A DNA stretch of 64,000 nucleotides from an uncultured Roseobacter sp. Its GTDB lineage: Bacteria > Pseudomonadota > Alphaproteobacteria > Rhodobacterales > Rhodobacteraceae. Made by a program: the position numbers and the translations under genes. Below are positions 24,068 to 33,477 of the stretch, piece by piece. Below the pieces are notes generated by a model that did no database searches, had not been told where the DNA came from, and saw only the letters and a list, made by a program, of their open reading frames with translations. Numbering within the stretch: the first letter of the stretch is position 1; every line of letters begins with the position of its first letter. The DNA is taken from contig NZ_CANKYM010000004.1 in NCBI RefSeq assembly GCF_947488185.1, forward strand, positions 62,001 through 126,000. Reading direction: 5' to 3'.

Positions 24068-24886
24068 ATGGGTTTCCCAGGAACCTGGATGACCACCAGT
24101 GAAAGCATGGTGTACCGCGTGGTGCCCAAATGCGCCTGTTCGACCATCGGTCAGATCATGTACTATTCAGATCACGGCGTATTTTTCGACGGGGACATCC
24201 ATGATGCGAAAGAGGGGCTGCACAAATGGGCGCTGGACGATAGTCAGACCCCGATCACCGAAAATGTGCAGCAGCATAAATCCTATGCTTTCACCTGTGT
24301 CCGGAACCCCTACACGCGCATTCTGAGCTCCTTCTTCGACAAGATTTGCGGTATTCAGCGCAATGGCAAACGGTATCGCGGCAATCTGGTGCCGGTGTTG
24401 GTGCAGAAATACGGGATTGATGTGGGGGGCGATGACGGTCAGGAGGAGTTTGACCAGATCGCGTCGTTCCGGCGGTTTCTTCTCTTCGCGCGCGACACCA
24501 TCAAATTTCGTAAACCCATGGACCCGGACATTCATTGGTCGGCGATGTCAGGCCATGTCAGCACCTTTATCGTAAACGGCGGCACATACGACAAGATCGT
24601 CTGGACGGAGAGTTTCAACGACGGCATGCAGGAGGTTCTGAATGCGATTGAGACACCGTATCAGATTAAGCTGGATGAGGTGCCGCGCTTTAACGAAAGC
24701 GAAGGGCATGGGCCCAAGCGGGCACATCCGGTTGAGGCGTATTTCGACGATCTGTCGATGCATCTGGTCTATGAGATCTACAAACGGGATTTCGAGCTCT
24801 TCCGGTATGATTTCGAGAACCCGGGCAACAAGATGCCTGTCTCCGAGATCGACCTCGATGAGGTGCACGCCAAGCTGGGGGACTGA
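24068..24886 (+). CDS. Carbohydrate-type sulfotransferase (sulfotransferase family 2-like)
   Basis: A 272-residue PAPS-dependent sulfotransferase. The 5'-phosphosulfate loop is VPKCACSTIGQIMYY (residues 19-33) and the 3'-phosphate motif is CVRNPYTRILSSFFDK (77-92), both as in the HNK-1/carbohydrate sulfotransferase family. The C-terminal part includes DPDIHWSAMSGHVSTFIVNG and ends acidic. No signal peptide or membrane helix is visible, so it acts in the cytoplasm or at the inner membrane face. It is divergent from the GT14-type glycosyltransferase. Transfer of sulfate to that enzyme's glycan product is an attractive inference without direct proof. Confidence 0.85.
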   Translation: MGFPGTWMTTSESMVYRVVPKCACSTIGQIMYYSDHGVFFDGDIHDAKEGLHKWALDDSQTPITENVQQHKSYAFTCVRNPYTRILSSFFDKICGIQRNGKRYRGNLVPVLVQKYGIDVGGDDGQEEFDQIASFRRFLLFARDTIKFRKPMDPDIHWSAMSGHVSTFIVNGGTYDKIVWTESFNDGMQEVLNAIETPYQIKLDEVPRFNESEGHGPKRAHPVEAYFDDLSMHLVYEIYKRDFELFRYDFENPGNKMPVSEIDLDEVHAKLGD

Positions 24887-24895
24887 TCTGGCAGG

Positions 24896-25747
24896 TTATC
24901 GGCCGTCGAAAGGACCCAGAAGGCTGGTCCGATGGTGCACCTGAAAGATGTGGTTATAGAGTTGCGCCACCCACTGCTTGCCTTCCATCGTATGTTCCAG
25001 ATGGTTCAGGGCCGGACCGATCAGCGGCTGCACCTGCGCCCAGAAGAAATCGGGAAATTTCTCCATCAGGTCCACCGCGCTTTTGTAACCAAGCTGCTCG
25101 GCCATGCCGGTCTCCTCGAACTCCAGGTAAAGCGCGCCGATTTTGCGGTGATAAAACGGATCCGCCATCTGGCCGATCAGGTCGGCCGCCCGCACCAGCG
25201 CCGGTTCGCTGGTGGTAGAGCCATAGTGCGCATCGTCAGGCACCGGGAAGCGGGTGTAGTCGATGGCCGCTGCAATGCGTTCTTCGTCAATCAGGGCCGA
25301 GTCGGCAAACCGCTGGCGGGCGTACATCATGCCCCGGTCCACGTGATAGGGTGCGAGGTAAGCGTCGGAGGCCCCACGAGGCGGGGTGATGGTCTTGCCT
25401 GAAGGATCAATGACCACCTTTGATCCGACATCCCCCTTGCAGATATCGCGCATGTATCCGACGTCGTGCAGAAGCAGGGCGACGATGTAGTGCAGCCAGT
25501 CGCAGGGTTGCAGGGCTTCGGTAACCAGACGCCCGCGTATGATCTGCTGACCCACAAGCGTTACCATGATCGTGTGTTCGGCGTTGTGATAAAGCGCGTC
25601 GGAATTGGCCAGCCGCTCCAGCACCATCTTGGCGCATCCGTTTATGAAGGCAGCATATTCCGGTTCTCGTCCGGAAAAATACTGCAGGAATGTCTCCGAT
25701 AGGTGGTCGCCGAAGGAGGACGCCAGCGTTGCTGTCGGGTTGAACAT
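24896..25747 (-). CDS. HD-domain metal-dependent phosphohydrolase (Npun_R2479-like)
   Basis: A 283-residue HD-superfamily protein. The metal ligands are His54 and His58 (ALYHNAEHTIMVT) and the His94-Asp95 pair (LLLHDVGYMRD), with further conserved blocks PYHVDRGMMYARQRF and YTRFPVPDD. The pattern recalls the cyanobacterial Npun_R2479 family of HD metalloproteins; substrate unknown. ATG 25747 is chosen because GGGAGG lies five bases upstream. The frame is open for a further 130 codons, but those overlap smpB and look like antisense. It converges on the sulfotransferase gene and diverges from smpB. Confidence 0.85.
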   Translation of the reverse strand: MFNPTATLASSFGDHLSETFLQYFSGREPEYAAFINGCAKMVLERLANSDALYHNAEHTIMVTLVGQQIIRGRLVTEALQPCDWLHYIVALLLHDVGYMRDICKGDVGSKVVIDPSGKTITPPRGASDAYLAPYHVDRGMMYARQRFADSALIDEERIAAAIDYTRFPVPDDAHYGSTTSEPALVRAADLIGQMADPFYHRKIGALYLEFEETGMAEQLGYKSAVDLMEKFPDFFWAQVQPLIGPALNHLEHTMEGKQWVAQLYNHIFQVHHRTSLLGPFDGR

Positions 25748-25885
25748 CTGGACCTCCCGGGCCTGCATTATCCGCCTTGCATACACTATTTTTCTGTAGA
25801 CGCCTACGTGTACAGGCCATGAAGGGCACAAGTGTCCATGTGGGGCGGCTTGCGCGTGGAGATCGCAGGCACTACATCTGCGCCC

Positions 25886-26374
25886 ATGGCCCAGGTGAAA
25901 TCCGCATCCAAGTCCGATCCGAACTATAAGGTGGTCGCCGAAAACCGGCGGGCACGGTTCGACTATGCGATCGAGGAAGATCTGGAATGTGGGATCATTC
26001 TGGAAGGCTCGGAAGTGAAATCCCTGCGCGAGGGCGGGGCGAACATTGCCGAAAGCTACGCCGCCGTGGAAGATGGGGAGCTGTGGTTGGTCAACAGCTA
26101 CATCGCCCCCTACAAGCAGGCCAAGAGCTTTCAGCACGCGGAGCGGCGTCGGCGCAAGCTACTGATCTCGCGCAAGCAACTGGCTGACCTTTGGAATGCC
26201 ACCCAACGCAAGGGCATGACCCTTGTGCCCTTGGTGCTCTACTTCAACCACCGTGGCATGGCGAAGATCAAGATCGGCGTCGCCAAGGGCAAAAAGCTGC
26301 ACGACAAGCGTGAAACCGCGGCCAAGCGGGACTGGTCACGTCAAAAGTCGCGTCTGATGAAAGACCACGGATAG
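25886..26374 (+). CDS. smpB: SsrA-binding protein SmpB
   Basis: Binds tmRNA and brings it to stalled ribosomes for trans-translation. From ATG 25886 the protein has 162 residues, the normal alphaproteobacterial length. Diagnostic parts are [60 protein letters not shown] binding surface, and the C-terminal helix [21 protein letters not shown]. An in-frame ATG at 25832 would add 18 residues unlike the family. No clear ribosome site is seen before either. An inverted pair of short intergenic repeats follows the stop. Confidence 0.95.
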   Translation: MAQVKSASKSDPNYKVVAENRRARFDYAIEEDLECGIILEGSEVKSLREGGANIAESYAAVEDGELWLVNSYIAPYKQAKSFQHAERRRRKLLISRKQLADLWNATQRKGMTLVPLVLYFNHRGMAKIKIGVAKGKKLHDKRETAAKRDWSRQKSRLMKDHG

Positions 26375-26377
26375 GCA

Positions 26378-26453
26378 AAGGTGGCCTGAAGCCCACCTTA
26401 CCTGCAGGCGGTGAGCGCCGTGGTAGACAGGTAGGGTGGGCTTCAGGCCACCC
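26378..26453. repeat. Inverted pair of the GGTGGGCTTCAGGCCACC repeat (copies B and C)
   Basis: Copy B (26378-26402) reads AAGGTGGCCTGAAGCCCACC; copy C (26431-26453) reads GTAGGGTGGGCTTCAGGCCA plus CCC, its reverse complement. Separated by 28 bp, they could form one long hairpin as well as two small ones. The pair lies between smpB and the sulfurtransferase gene. Copy A lies behind leuC. Confidence 0.65.
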
Positions 26454-26526
26454 GCGCGCAAGCAGGCTTGCCACTGTGGCTGGCGGAGGGTACCCAGAAG
26501 CCGATCTGCACAGCTAGGAGAATCTC

Positions 26527-27381
26527 ATGTCCGATGATCCGAAAACACTGGTTTCCACCGCGTGGCTGGCCCAGCACCTGAAGGATCCAGATCTGCGGAT
26601 ACTCGACGCATCCTGGCACCTGCCTGACGCTGGCCGCGATCCGAAGGCGGAATATGATGCGGCGCATATTCCAGGGGCGCGGTTTTTTGATATCGACGAG
26701 ATTTCCGACCACCGCTCCGATTTGCCGCATATGGCGCCTCCGGTTGAGAAATTCATGTCCCGGCTGCGGGCGATGGGGGTTGGCGACGGCCATCAGGTGG
26801 TGATCTATGATGGCGCCGGTTTGCTCTCGGCTGCGCGGGTCTGGTGGCTTTTCCGGCTGATGGGGCAGGAGAATGTTGCCGTTCTGGACGGCGGCTTTCC
26901 CAAATGGCAGGCTGAAGGTCATCCCATCGAAGACATGCCCCCGGTCATTCGGGACAGGCACATGACTGTCCGTTTCCAGAACCATCTTGTGCGGGACGTG
27001 ACACAGGTGTCTGCCGCGTCGAAGCTGGAGGACCATGTGATTGTCGATGCGCGGGCAGCCGCGCGGTTTCGGGGGGAAGCGCCCGAGCCGCGCGAAGGCC
27101 TGCGGTCCGGTCACATTCCCGGCGCGCGCAACGTACCCTTTGCTGACCTGCTGAACGCCGACAGCACCCTGAAAGATCCCGAAGCCTGCCGCGCGGTTTT
27201 CGAAGCCGCGGGCGTAGACCTCGACAAGCCGATCATAACCTCTTGCGGGTCGGGCGTGACGGCGGCGATCCTCGCCCTGGCGCTGGAGCGCATGGGGCAT
27301 CTTCAGTGGTCCGTCTATGACGGCTCCTGGGCCGAATGGGGGATGTTTCCCACCGTACCTGTCGCAACCGGAGACGCATGA
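26527..27381 (+). CDS. sseA: 3-mercaptopyruvate sulfurtransferase (rhodanese family)
   Basis: Two-domain rhodanese of 284 residues. It moves sulfur from 3-mercaptopyruvate (or thiosulfate) to thiol or cyanide acceptors. The first, inactive rhodanese domain covers about residues 8-140 (LRILDASWHLPDAGRD, AHIPGARFFDIDEISD). The second holds the active Cys240 in CGSGVTA, the six-residue loop characteristic of mercaptopyruvate rather than thiosulfate enzymes. AGGAGAAT precedes the ATG. Its TGA overlaps the start of the aminotransferase (ATGATG). An aminotransferase can make mercaptopyruvate from cysteine, so the pairing makes metabolic sense. Confidence 0.92.
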   Translation: MSDDPKTLVSTAWLAQHLKDPDLRILDASWHLPDAGRDPKAEYDAAHIPGARFFDIDEISDHRSDLPHMAPPVEKFMSRLRAMGVGDGHQVVIYDGAGLLSAARVWWLFRLMGQENVAVLDGGFPKWQAEGHPIEDMPPVIRDRHMTVRFQNHLVRDVTQVSAASKLEDHVIVDARAAARFRGEAPEPREGLRSGHIPGARNVPFADLLNADSTLKDPEACRAVFEAAGVDLDKPIITSCGSGVTAAILALALERMGHLQWSVYDGSWAEWGMFPTVPVATGDA

Positions 27382-28565
27382 TGTTTGAAAGCCTGAAAAC
27401 CCGCCCTGCCGATGGCATTCTTGCCCTGATGCAGATGTACAAGGACGATCCGCGCCCGACTAAGATCGATCTGGGGGTGGGTGTCTACAAGGATGCAACG
27501 GGCCTGACGCCGATCATGCGGGCCGTGAAGGCGGCCGAACACCAGCTTTGGGAAGCGCAGGACACAAAGGTCTATACCGGCCTCGCTGGTGACCCGGCCT
27601 TCGCCGATGCGATGATCGATCTGGTGCTGCGCGACGCGGTGCCCCGTGACAGTGTTGCGGCGGTGGCCACGCCTGGCGGGACGGGCGCCGTCCGTCAGGC
27701 GTTTGAGCTCATCCAGATGGCGCGGTCTGATGCACGGGTCTTTGTCTCTGACCCCACGTGGCCAAACCATCTGTCCATTCTGGGCTATCTGGGCATCGAA
27801 GTAGTGAACTATCGCTATTTCGATGAGGACACGCGCGGCGTCGATTTCGACGGGATGATCGAGGATATCAAAACGGCCAGGGCGGGGGACGTTGTTCTGC
27901 TGCACGGCTGCTGTCACAACCCGACGGGCGCTAACCTGAACATGACCGAATGGCGCGCCGTTGTCGACGTGCTGCTGGAAACCGGCGCGGTGCCGATGAT
28001 CGATATCGCCTATCAGGGCTTTGGCGATGGTTTGGAGGAGGACGCCGCGGCCACCCGTCTTGTCGCCTCTTCCGTGCCGGAATGCCTGATCGCGGCCAGC
28101 TGTTCCAAGAATTTCGGGATTTACCGGGAGCGCACCGGCCTCTTGATGGCGGTGAGCCACAACACCGAAGCCCGCAAGCTGCATCAGGACACATTGGCCT
28201 TTCTCAACCGGCAGAACTTTTCCTTCCCGCCGGATCATGGCGCGCGTCTGGTGACGATGATCCTGAATGACGACGCGCTGAAGGCGGATTGGATGGCGGA
28301 GCTGGAGGAGGTGCGGTCCAGCATGCTGGGCTTGCGCAGTCAGCTGGCGAGCGAATTGCAACGGCTGTCGGGCTCTGACCGATTCGGGTTTCTGGCGCAG
28401 CACCGTGGGATGTTTTCCCGCCTTGGCACCACGCCGGACAAGGTGGTCGAGATGCGGGAGAAGCACGGGATTTACATGGTCTCGGACAGCCGGATGAACA
28501 TCGCCGGGCTGAACGAACACACAATTCCGATTCTTGCCAAAGCGATCATCGATGCGGGTGTCTGA
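27381..28565 (+). CDS. Aspartate/aromatic aminotransferase (class I, AspC/TyrB type)
   Basis: PLP enzyme of 394 residues, the size of AspC/TyrB. The PLP lysine is in SCSKNFGIYRERTG, the phosphate/ring contacts in VATPGGTGAVRQAFEL and HNPTGANLNMTEW, and the substrate arginine in SDSRMNIAGL. The N-terminus MFESLKTRPADGILALMQMY with KIDLGVGVYKD is typical. ATG 27381 is preferred over 27378 by spacing from GGAG and by family start. It is translationally coupled to sseA. Aspartate, phenylalanine, tyrosine or cysteine may be the amino donor. Confidence 0.92.
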   Translation: MFESLKTRPADGILALMQMYKDDPRPTKIDLGVGVYKDATGLTPIMRAVKAAEHQLWEAQDTKVYTGLAGDPAFADAMIDLVLRDAVPRDSVAAVATPGGTGAVRQAFELIQMARSDARVFVSDPTWPNHLSILGYLGIEVVNYRYFDEDTRGVDFDGMIEDIKTARAGDVVLLHGCCHNPTGANLNMTEWRAVVDVLLETGAVPMIDIAYQGFGDGLEEDAAATRLVASSVPECLIAASCSKNFGIYRERTGLLMAVSHNTEARKLHQDTLAFLNRQNFSFPPDHGARLVTMILNDDALKADWMAELEEVRSSMLGLRSQLASELQRLSGSDRFGFLAQHRGMFSRLGTTPDKVVEMREKHGIYMVSDSRMNIAGLNEHTIPILAKAIIDAGV

Positions 28566-28641
28566 CTTGCCTTGAGACGATGTGACGGGACCCGGAGCCA
28601 CCGGAAACGTCGCTCTTCCCCCCCTCGCTGCGAACAAAGAG

Positions 28642-28669
28642 AAACCCGGGCGCGGACGCCCGGGTTTTT
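28642..28669. terminator. Strong bidirectional terminator between aminotransferase and amt genes
   Basis: ACCCGGGCG-cgga-CGCCCGGGT (28644-28652, 28657-28665) with AAA before and TTTTT after; perfect 9-bp stem and four-base loop. It serves the two convergent genes. Confidence 0.93.
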
Positions 28670-28690
28670 GCTTTTACAAAGGTGTTCAGC

Positions 28691-30025
28691 TCAGCCTTTG
28701 GAGAAATCTGGATAGGCTTCCATGCCCAGCTCTGACGTGTCGAGACCGTTGATCTCCGCCTCTTCGGAGACCCGGATACCCATGGTTGCCTTGAGGATGA
28801 ACCACATCACACCCGAAGCGACGACGGTGAAGATACCCACCACGAAGATCGAATAGATCTGAACACCGAAGGAGGCATCGGGGTTGGTCAGGACCACTGC
28901 GATCGTGCCCCAGATGCCGGCGAAAAGGTGCACAGGAATGGCGCCGACCACGTCGTCGATCTTGAGCTTGTCGAGGAACGGTACCGCGAAGACCACGATG
29001 ACACCGCCAACAGCGCCGATCAGCGTGGCAGACCCCAATGTTGGTGTCAGCGGTTCGGCTGTGATGGAGACCAGACCAGCCAGCGCACCGTTGAGGATCA
29101 TGGTGAGGTCGGGCTTTTTGTAGAGAAGCTGCGTCAGGATAAGGGCAGCCACTGCGCCACCGGCAGCAGCGGCGTTGGTATTGGCAAAGATGCGCGACAC
29201 GTCCGCGACATCACCCACTGTGCCCATGGCCAGCTGCGAGCCGCCGTTGAAACCGAACCAGCCCATCCACAGGATGAATGTCCCAAGCGTCGCAAGCGCG
29301 AGGTTGGAGCCCGGCATCGGGTTCACACGGCCGTCCTTGTATTTGCCGATACGCGGTCCGAGGATCAGTGCGCCTGCCAGAGCCGCCCACCCCCCGACGG
29401 AGTGCACGACCGTGGAGCCCGCGAAGTCGAGGAAACCCATCGCGTCGAGGAAACCACCGCCCCACTTCCAGGAGGCCTGCAGCGGGTAGATCACGGCGGT
29501 GAGCACGATCACGAAGATCAGGAAGGGCCAGAGCTTGATGCGTTCGGCCAGCGCGCCGGACACGATGGACGCCGTGGCCGCACAGAACATCAGCTGGAAG
29601 AAGAAGTCGGAGCCGGTAGACGCGTAGCCATAGTCATCGGCGGCGTCAGACGTCACGCCAACGGCCTCCAGAACGCCCGGACCCCAGACGCCGGAGAGGA
29701 CGCCGTCAACCATCCACGTGCCGAGTGGATACATCAGGTTGTAACCAATCAGGTAATAGAAGATCGCCGCCAGCGAGAAGAGCGCCATGTTCTTGGTCAG
29801 CTGCATCGTGACGTTCTTGGAGCGGACAAGACCAGCCTCCAGCATGGCGAACCCTGCCGCCATCCAGAAGACGAGGAAGCCGCCGATGAGGAATAGGAGC
29901 GAGTTGAAGATAAAGACCGAATCCGTAGACGGATTAATGCCGGGCGTCGGGCCGTCCTGGGCCAGCCCGAGGCTGGGCAGCGCGATCAGCGCGGCAGCGG
30001 GGGCAAGTGTGTTGAGAAGCTTCAT
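28691..30025 (-). CDS. amtB: Ammonium transporter Amt
   Basis: Ammonium channel of 444 residues: a cleavable signal peptide (residues 1-22, ending LGLAQ) and about eleven membrane helices. Key parts are FFFQLMFCAATASIVSGALAER, with the Phe gate, the FAGSTVVHSVGGWAAL periplasmic region with a pore histidine, and GAIPVHLFAGIWGTIAV with the second pore histidine. An in-frame extension upstream to 30130 overlaps glnK and is rejected. It follows glnK by 28 bp in the classic glnK-amtB order. It is probably expressed only under nitrogen limitation. Confidence 0.96.
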   Translation of the reverse strand: MKLLNTLAPAAALIALPSLGLAQDGPTPGINPSTDSVFIFNSLLFLIGGFLVFWMAAGFAMLEAGLVRSKNVTMQLTKNMALFSLAAIFYYLIGYNLMYPLGTWMVDGVLSGVWGPGVLEAVGVTSDAADDYGYASTGSDFFFQLMFCAATASIVSGALAERIKLWPFLIFVIVLTAVIYPLQASWKWGGGFLDAMGFLDFAGSTVVHSVGGWAALAGALILGPRIGKYKDGRVNPMPGSNLALATLGTFILWMGWFGFNGGSQLAMGTVGDVADVSRIFANTNAAAAGGAVAALILTQLLYKKPDLTMILNGALAGLVSITAEPLTPTLGSATLIGAVGGVIVVFAVPFLDKLKIDDVVGAIPVHLFAGIWGTIAVVLTNPDASFGVQIYSIFVVGIFTVVASGVMWFILKATMGIRVSEEAEINGLDTSELGMEAYPDFSKG

Positions 30026-30053
30026 TGTACGTATCCCTGGTTGATGCGCAGCT

Positions 30054-30563
<510 letters not shown>

Positions 30564-30648
30564 TCATGTTTCTGCACATGAGCGCCTCAACAATTTGGTG
30601 CAGAGCCGCTAGACTGCGCAAAACAACAGTGAGCCGGGCAGGTTCTTC

Positions 30649-32859
30649 ATGAGTGATTCACGTAAAGGCAGACGACCGCTGGTCGCTGACAAGCGCTACG
30701 CTGCGCAACCGACAAAGGCGCGCAAGACCAAGGCGAAACCCAAAGCCAAACCGAAGCCGCGCAAGACAGCACGGCGCAAAGCCCCTGCGCGGCGGCGGGG
30801 CGGGATCATTGGCCTCATTCAGCGGCTTTTTGCGTGGCTGCTCCGGCTGATCTGGCGGGTGGTGTGGCGCGTGGGTGCCGTAGCCTGCCTGATGCTCGGG
30901 CTGATCGTGGGGTACTATTACACGACCCTGCCCGATGTGACGGAGCTGTTGGACGGGCGCGCGCGCGGGTCTGTGACATTGCTGGACGATTCCGGTCAGG
31001 TCTTTGCCTGGCGCGGGGATCAGTTTGGCGGCGCGATCACGGCAGACACCGTCTCTCCCCATCTGCGCAATGCGATCATTGCTACCGAAGACAAGCGCTT
31101 TTATCGGCACTTCGGTCTCAGCCCGCGCGGGATCGCCAGCGCCGTGCGCATCAATCTGAGTGAAGGGCGCGGGCCACTGTCGGGGCACGGGGGGTCGACG
31201 ATCACGCAGCAGGTGGCCAAGCTTTTGTGTCTCGGTGTGCCCTATGATCCAACGGTCCAGACCGAGGCGGAATACGAAACCGAATGCCGGCGCGGTACGA
31301 TCAAGCGCAAGGCTTCCGAGGCGGTCTACGCGTTGGCGATGGAGGCCAAGTATTCCAAGGATGAAATCCTTACGATCTACATGAACCGGGCGTTTTTGGG
31401 GGCCGGGGCCCGTGGCTTCGAGGCCGCGAGCCAGCGGTATTTTGGCAAATCCGCCGCCAATGTGACCCCGGCGGAATCCGCAATGCTTGCAGGTCTGCTG
31501 GTCGCCCCGACGCGGTTTGCACCAACCAATGACCTGACACGTTCGCAGAACCGGGCGGCAACCATTGTCCGCCTGATGAATGAGCAAGGGTACCTCAGCG
31601 ATGCTGAGGCCCGCTCCGCGCAAAACAACCCTGCGGAACTGTCTGAGGCGGCAGAGGCACGGGCAGGCGGTTATTTTGCCGATTGGGTCATGTCCTCCGG
31701 ACCGGAGTTCTTCACCCGCAAGACCACCGAGGACGTGATCATCAAAACAACGCTCGATCAACGCATCCAGCGCGCCGCCGACGAGGCCATGCAGTGGGTG
31801 TTCGAGAACAAGATTCGCGACGGAAGCAAGGCGCAGGCCGCGATTGTAGTGATGTCGGCAGATGGGGCCGTGCGTGCCATGGTCGGGGGGCGCAAGACCA
31901 AGGTGGCAGGGGCGTTCAACCGGGCGGTACAGGCCAAGCGGCAGACCGGGTCGGCGTTCAAGCCCTTTATCTATGCTGCCGCGCTTGATCTGGGGTATTC
32001 GCCCAATGACACGGTGACTGACGAGCCGCTGACGATCGATATCCCCGGGTCCGGCCCGTGGTCGCCGCGCAATTACACCAACCGGTTTTACGGCAAGGTG
32101 TCCCTGACCCGTGCGTTGGCGGACAGTCTGAACATCCCGGCCGTGAAGGTTTCAGAATTCGTCGGCCGCGATCTGGTGCGGCAGGTGGCCAGTGATTTCG
32201 GTCTGGAGAGCGATCTGGCGGCTGGTCCTGCGCTGGCCTTGGGGGCGTCGGAAAGCACGCTGATCGAGATGACGGGCGCCTATGCGGGCATTCTCAATGG
32301 CGGGTCTTCGGTTGAGCCATATGGATTGGTCGAACTGCGCCTGATGGGCGAGGACGAGCCTTTGATGGGCACCGGCGGCGGGATCGGCGAACGCGTTGTA
32401 CAGGAACCTGCCGCGCGGCAGCTGATTTACATGATGGAAAAGGTTGTTTCCCAAGGAACCGGCGCGCGGGCGCAATTCGGCGGACGTCAACTGGCGGGTA
32501 AGACCGGCACAACGCAGGCCGCGCGGGATGCATGGTTTGTAGGTTTTTCAGCCGACTACGTTGCGGGCGTGTGGATGGGCTATGACGATAACACCCCGCT
32601 GACTGGTGTGACCGGCGCTGGCCTGCCTGCGGACATCTGGCGCGAAACCATGTCGCGGGTACATGAAGGTGTGCCGCTGAAACCCCTGCCGATGATGTCG
32701 CCCTCGCAGGCAGGCGAGGTGCGTGACCCGTCAGGCGGACAACAGGGTGGCGGTGGCGGCGCCGTTGGTATTCTGGAAGGGCTTCTGCGCGATATTCTGG
32801 GCGGCGGCAACGACAACGGCCGCGAACGGCAGCCCAATGTCAGCGGCAGCGATCGGTAA
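30649..32859 (+). CDS. Class A penicillin-binding protein (transglycosylase/transpeptidase)
   Basis: Bifunctional peptidoglycan synthase of 736 residues. A very basic cytoplasmic tail (residues 1-50) precedes a membrane anchor near 74-92. The GT51 glycosyltransferase domain has catalytic Glu147 in ATEDKRFYRHFG and GGSTITQQVAKLL near 181. The transpeptidase domain has nucleophile Ser435 in TGSAFKPF, SLN at 493-495 and KTGTT at 618-622. The C-terminus ends in a glycine-rich, flexible stretch. It is the mrcB/pbp1-like type common in rhodobacteria. It diverges from glnK and converges on mlaC. Confidence 0.95.
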   Translation: MSDSRKGRRPLVADKRYAAQPTKARKTKAKPKAKPKPRKTARRKAPARRRGGIIGLIQRLFAWLLRLIWRVVWRVGAVACLMLGLIVGYYYTTLPDVTELLDGRARGSVTLLDDSGQVFAWRGDQFGGAITADTVSPHLRNAIIATEDKRFYRHFGLSPRGIASAVRINLSEGRGPLSGHGGSTITQQVAKLLCLGVPYDPTVQTEAEYETECRRGTIKRKASEAVYALAMEAKYSKDEILTIYMNRAFLGAGARGFEAASQRYFGKSAANVTPAESAMLAGLLVAPTRFAPTNDLTRSQNRAATIVRLMNEQGYLSDAEARSAQNNPAELSEAAEARAGGYFADWVMSSGPEFFTRKTTEDVIIKTTLDQRIQRAADEAMQWVFENKIRDGSKAQAAIVVMSADGAVRAMVGGRKTKVAGAFNRAVQAKRQTGSAFKPFIYAAALDLGYSPNDTVTDEPLTIDIPGSGPWSPRNYTNRFYGKVSLTRALADSLNIPAVKVSEFVGRDLVRQVASDFGLESDLAAGPALALGASESTLIEMTGAYAGILNGGSSVEPYGLVELRLMGEDEPLMGTGGGIGERVVQEPAARQLIYMMEKVVSQGTGARAQFGGRQLAGKTGTTQAARDAWFVGFSADYVAGVWMGYDDNTPLTGVTGAGLPADIWRETMSRVHEGVPLKPLPMMSPSQAGEVRDPSGGQQGGGGGAVGILEGLLRDILGGGNDNGRERQPNVSGSDR

Positions 32860-32877
32860 CCCGCCACTGCCGTTGGT

Positions 32878-33477
32878 TCAGCCTGCGCCTTTGAGATCGG
32901 CGATCATCGCGTTGATGTCGCCGCCGCGCCTGTCGAGCATGGAACCGATCTCGCTCCGCTCTGTCAGCAGCAGGTTCACGCCTTCGATGTAGATGTTGAA
33001 GAACTTCCGGCTGCCGGATCTGTCAGACACGTGGAATGTGACCTCAAAAGGACCGTCGCCGCGCAGATAGGCCAGCGTGTTGATCTCGTACCCGGCCTTG
33101 ATCTGACGCGCGGATTGCACTTCAACACGTCCGCCGATGAAATCACGGAACTGCTTGCCATACTTGCGCGCGATATAGGAGGTAAAGGCATCGTTGAACG
33201 CCCGCTTCTGCGAGGACGAAGCAGAGCGGCCATCCGCTCCCAACGCGTATTGCGCCATGATGTTGACGTCGGCATAGCGCACGAAGAGCCGCTCGAACTC
33301 GCGCAGGATTGCAGCGTCGGACTGGCCTGAGGAAATGACGCGATCAATGTCTGCGACAACCTGGTCCACGAGTTGGCGCGCGCCGGATTCGGTCAGCGCC
33401 GCGGCGGGTGTTGCTGCCAGAAGGGCAGCGGCGGCGGAACTCAGGAAAAAATCTCGGCGGTTGAGATTACTGGGCAT
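32878..33477 (-). CDS. mlaC: MlaC-like periplasmic phospholipid shuttle with Tat-type signal
   Basis: Periplasmic lipid carrier of the ABC-type Mla (Ttg2D) system, 199 residues. The N-terminus MPSNLNRRDFFLSSAAAALL contains a twin-arginine motif (NRRDFFL), so export through Tat is likely, unlike E. coli MlaC. The mature domain shows ADVNIMAQYALGADGRSASS, DAFTSYIARKYGKQFRDFIG and the repeated charged beta strands of the fold. It begins inside the 3' end of mlaA (11-bp overlap). MlaFEDB genes are not in this window. It may work with MlaA in keeping the outer membrane asymmetric. Confidence 0.88.
   Translation of the reverse strand: MPSNLNRRDFFLSSAAAALLAATPAAALTESGARQLVDQVVADIDRVISSGQSDAAILREFERLFVRYADVNIMAQYALGADGRSASSSQKRAFNDAFTSYIARKYGKQFRDFIGGRVEVQSARQIKAGYEINTLAYLRGDGPFEVTFHVSDRSGSRKFFNIYIEGVNLLLTERSEIGSMLDRRGGDINAMIADLKGAG

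Noticed and set aside
25748..26137. In-frame 130-codon N-terminal extension of the HD-domain gene
   Set aside because: It is antisense to smpB and unlike any HD protein; ATG 25747 has its own GGGAGG site.
27315..28637. A 440-codon minus-strand frame opposite the aminotransferase gene
   Set aside because: The plus-strand protein has a complete PLP motif; the minus frame has no ribosome site or recognisable domain.
30575..30602. TGCAC...GGTGCA as an NtrC enhancer for glnK
   Set aside because: The half-sites are about 17 bp apart, far more than the normal 5-bp spacer.
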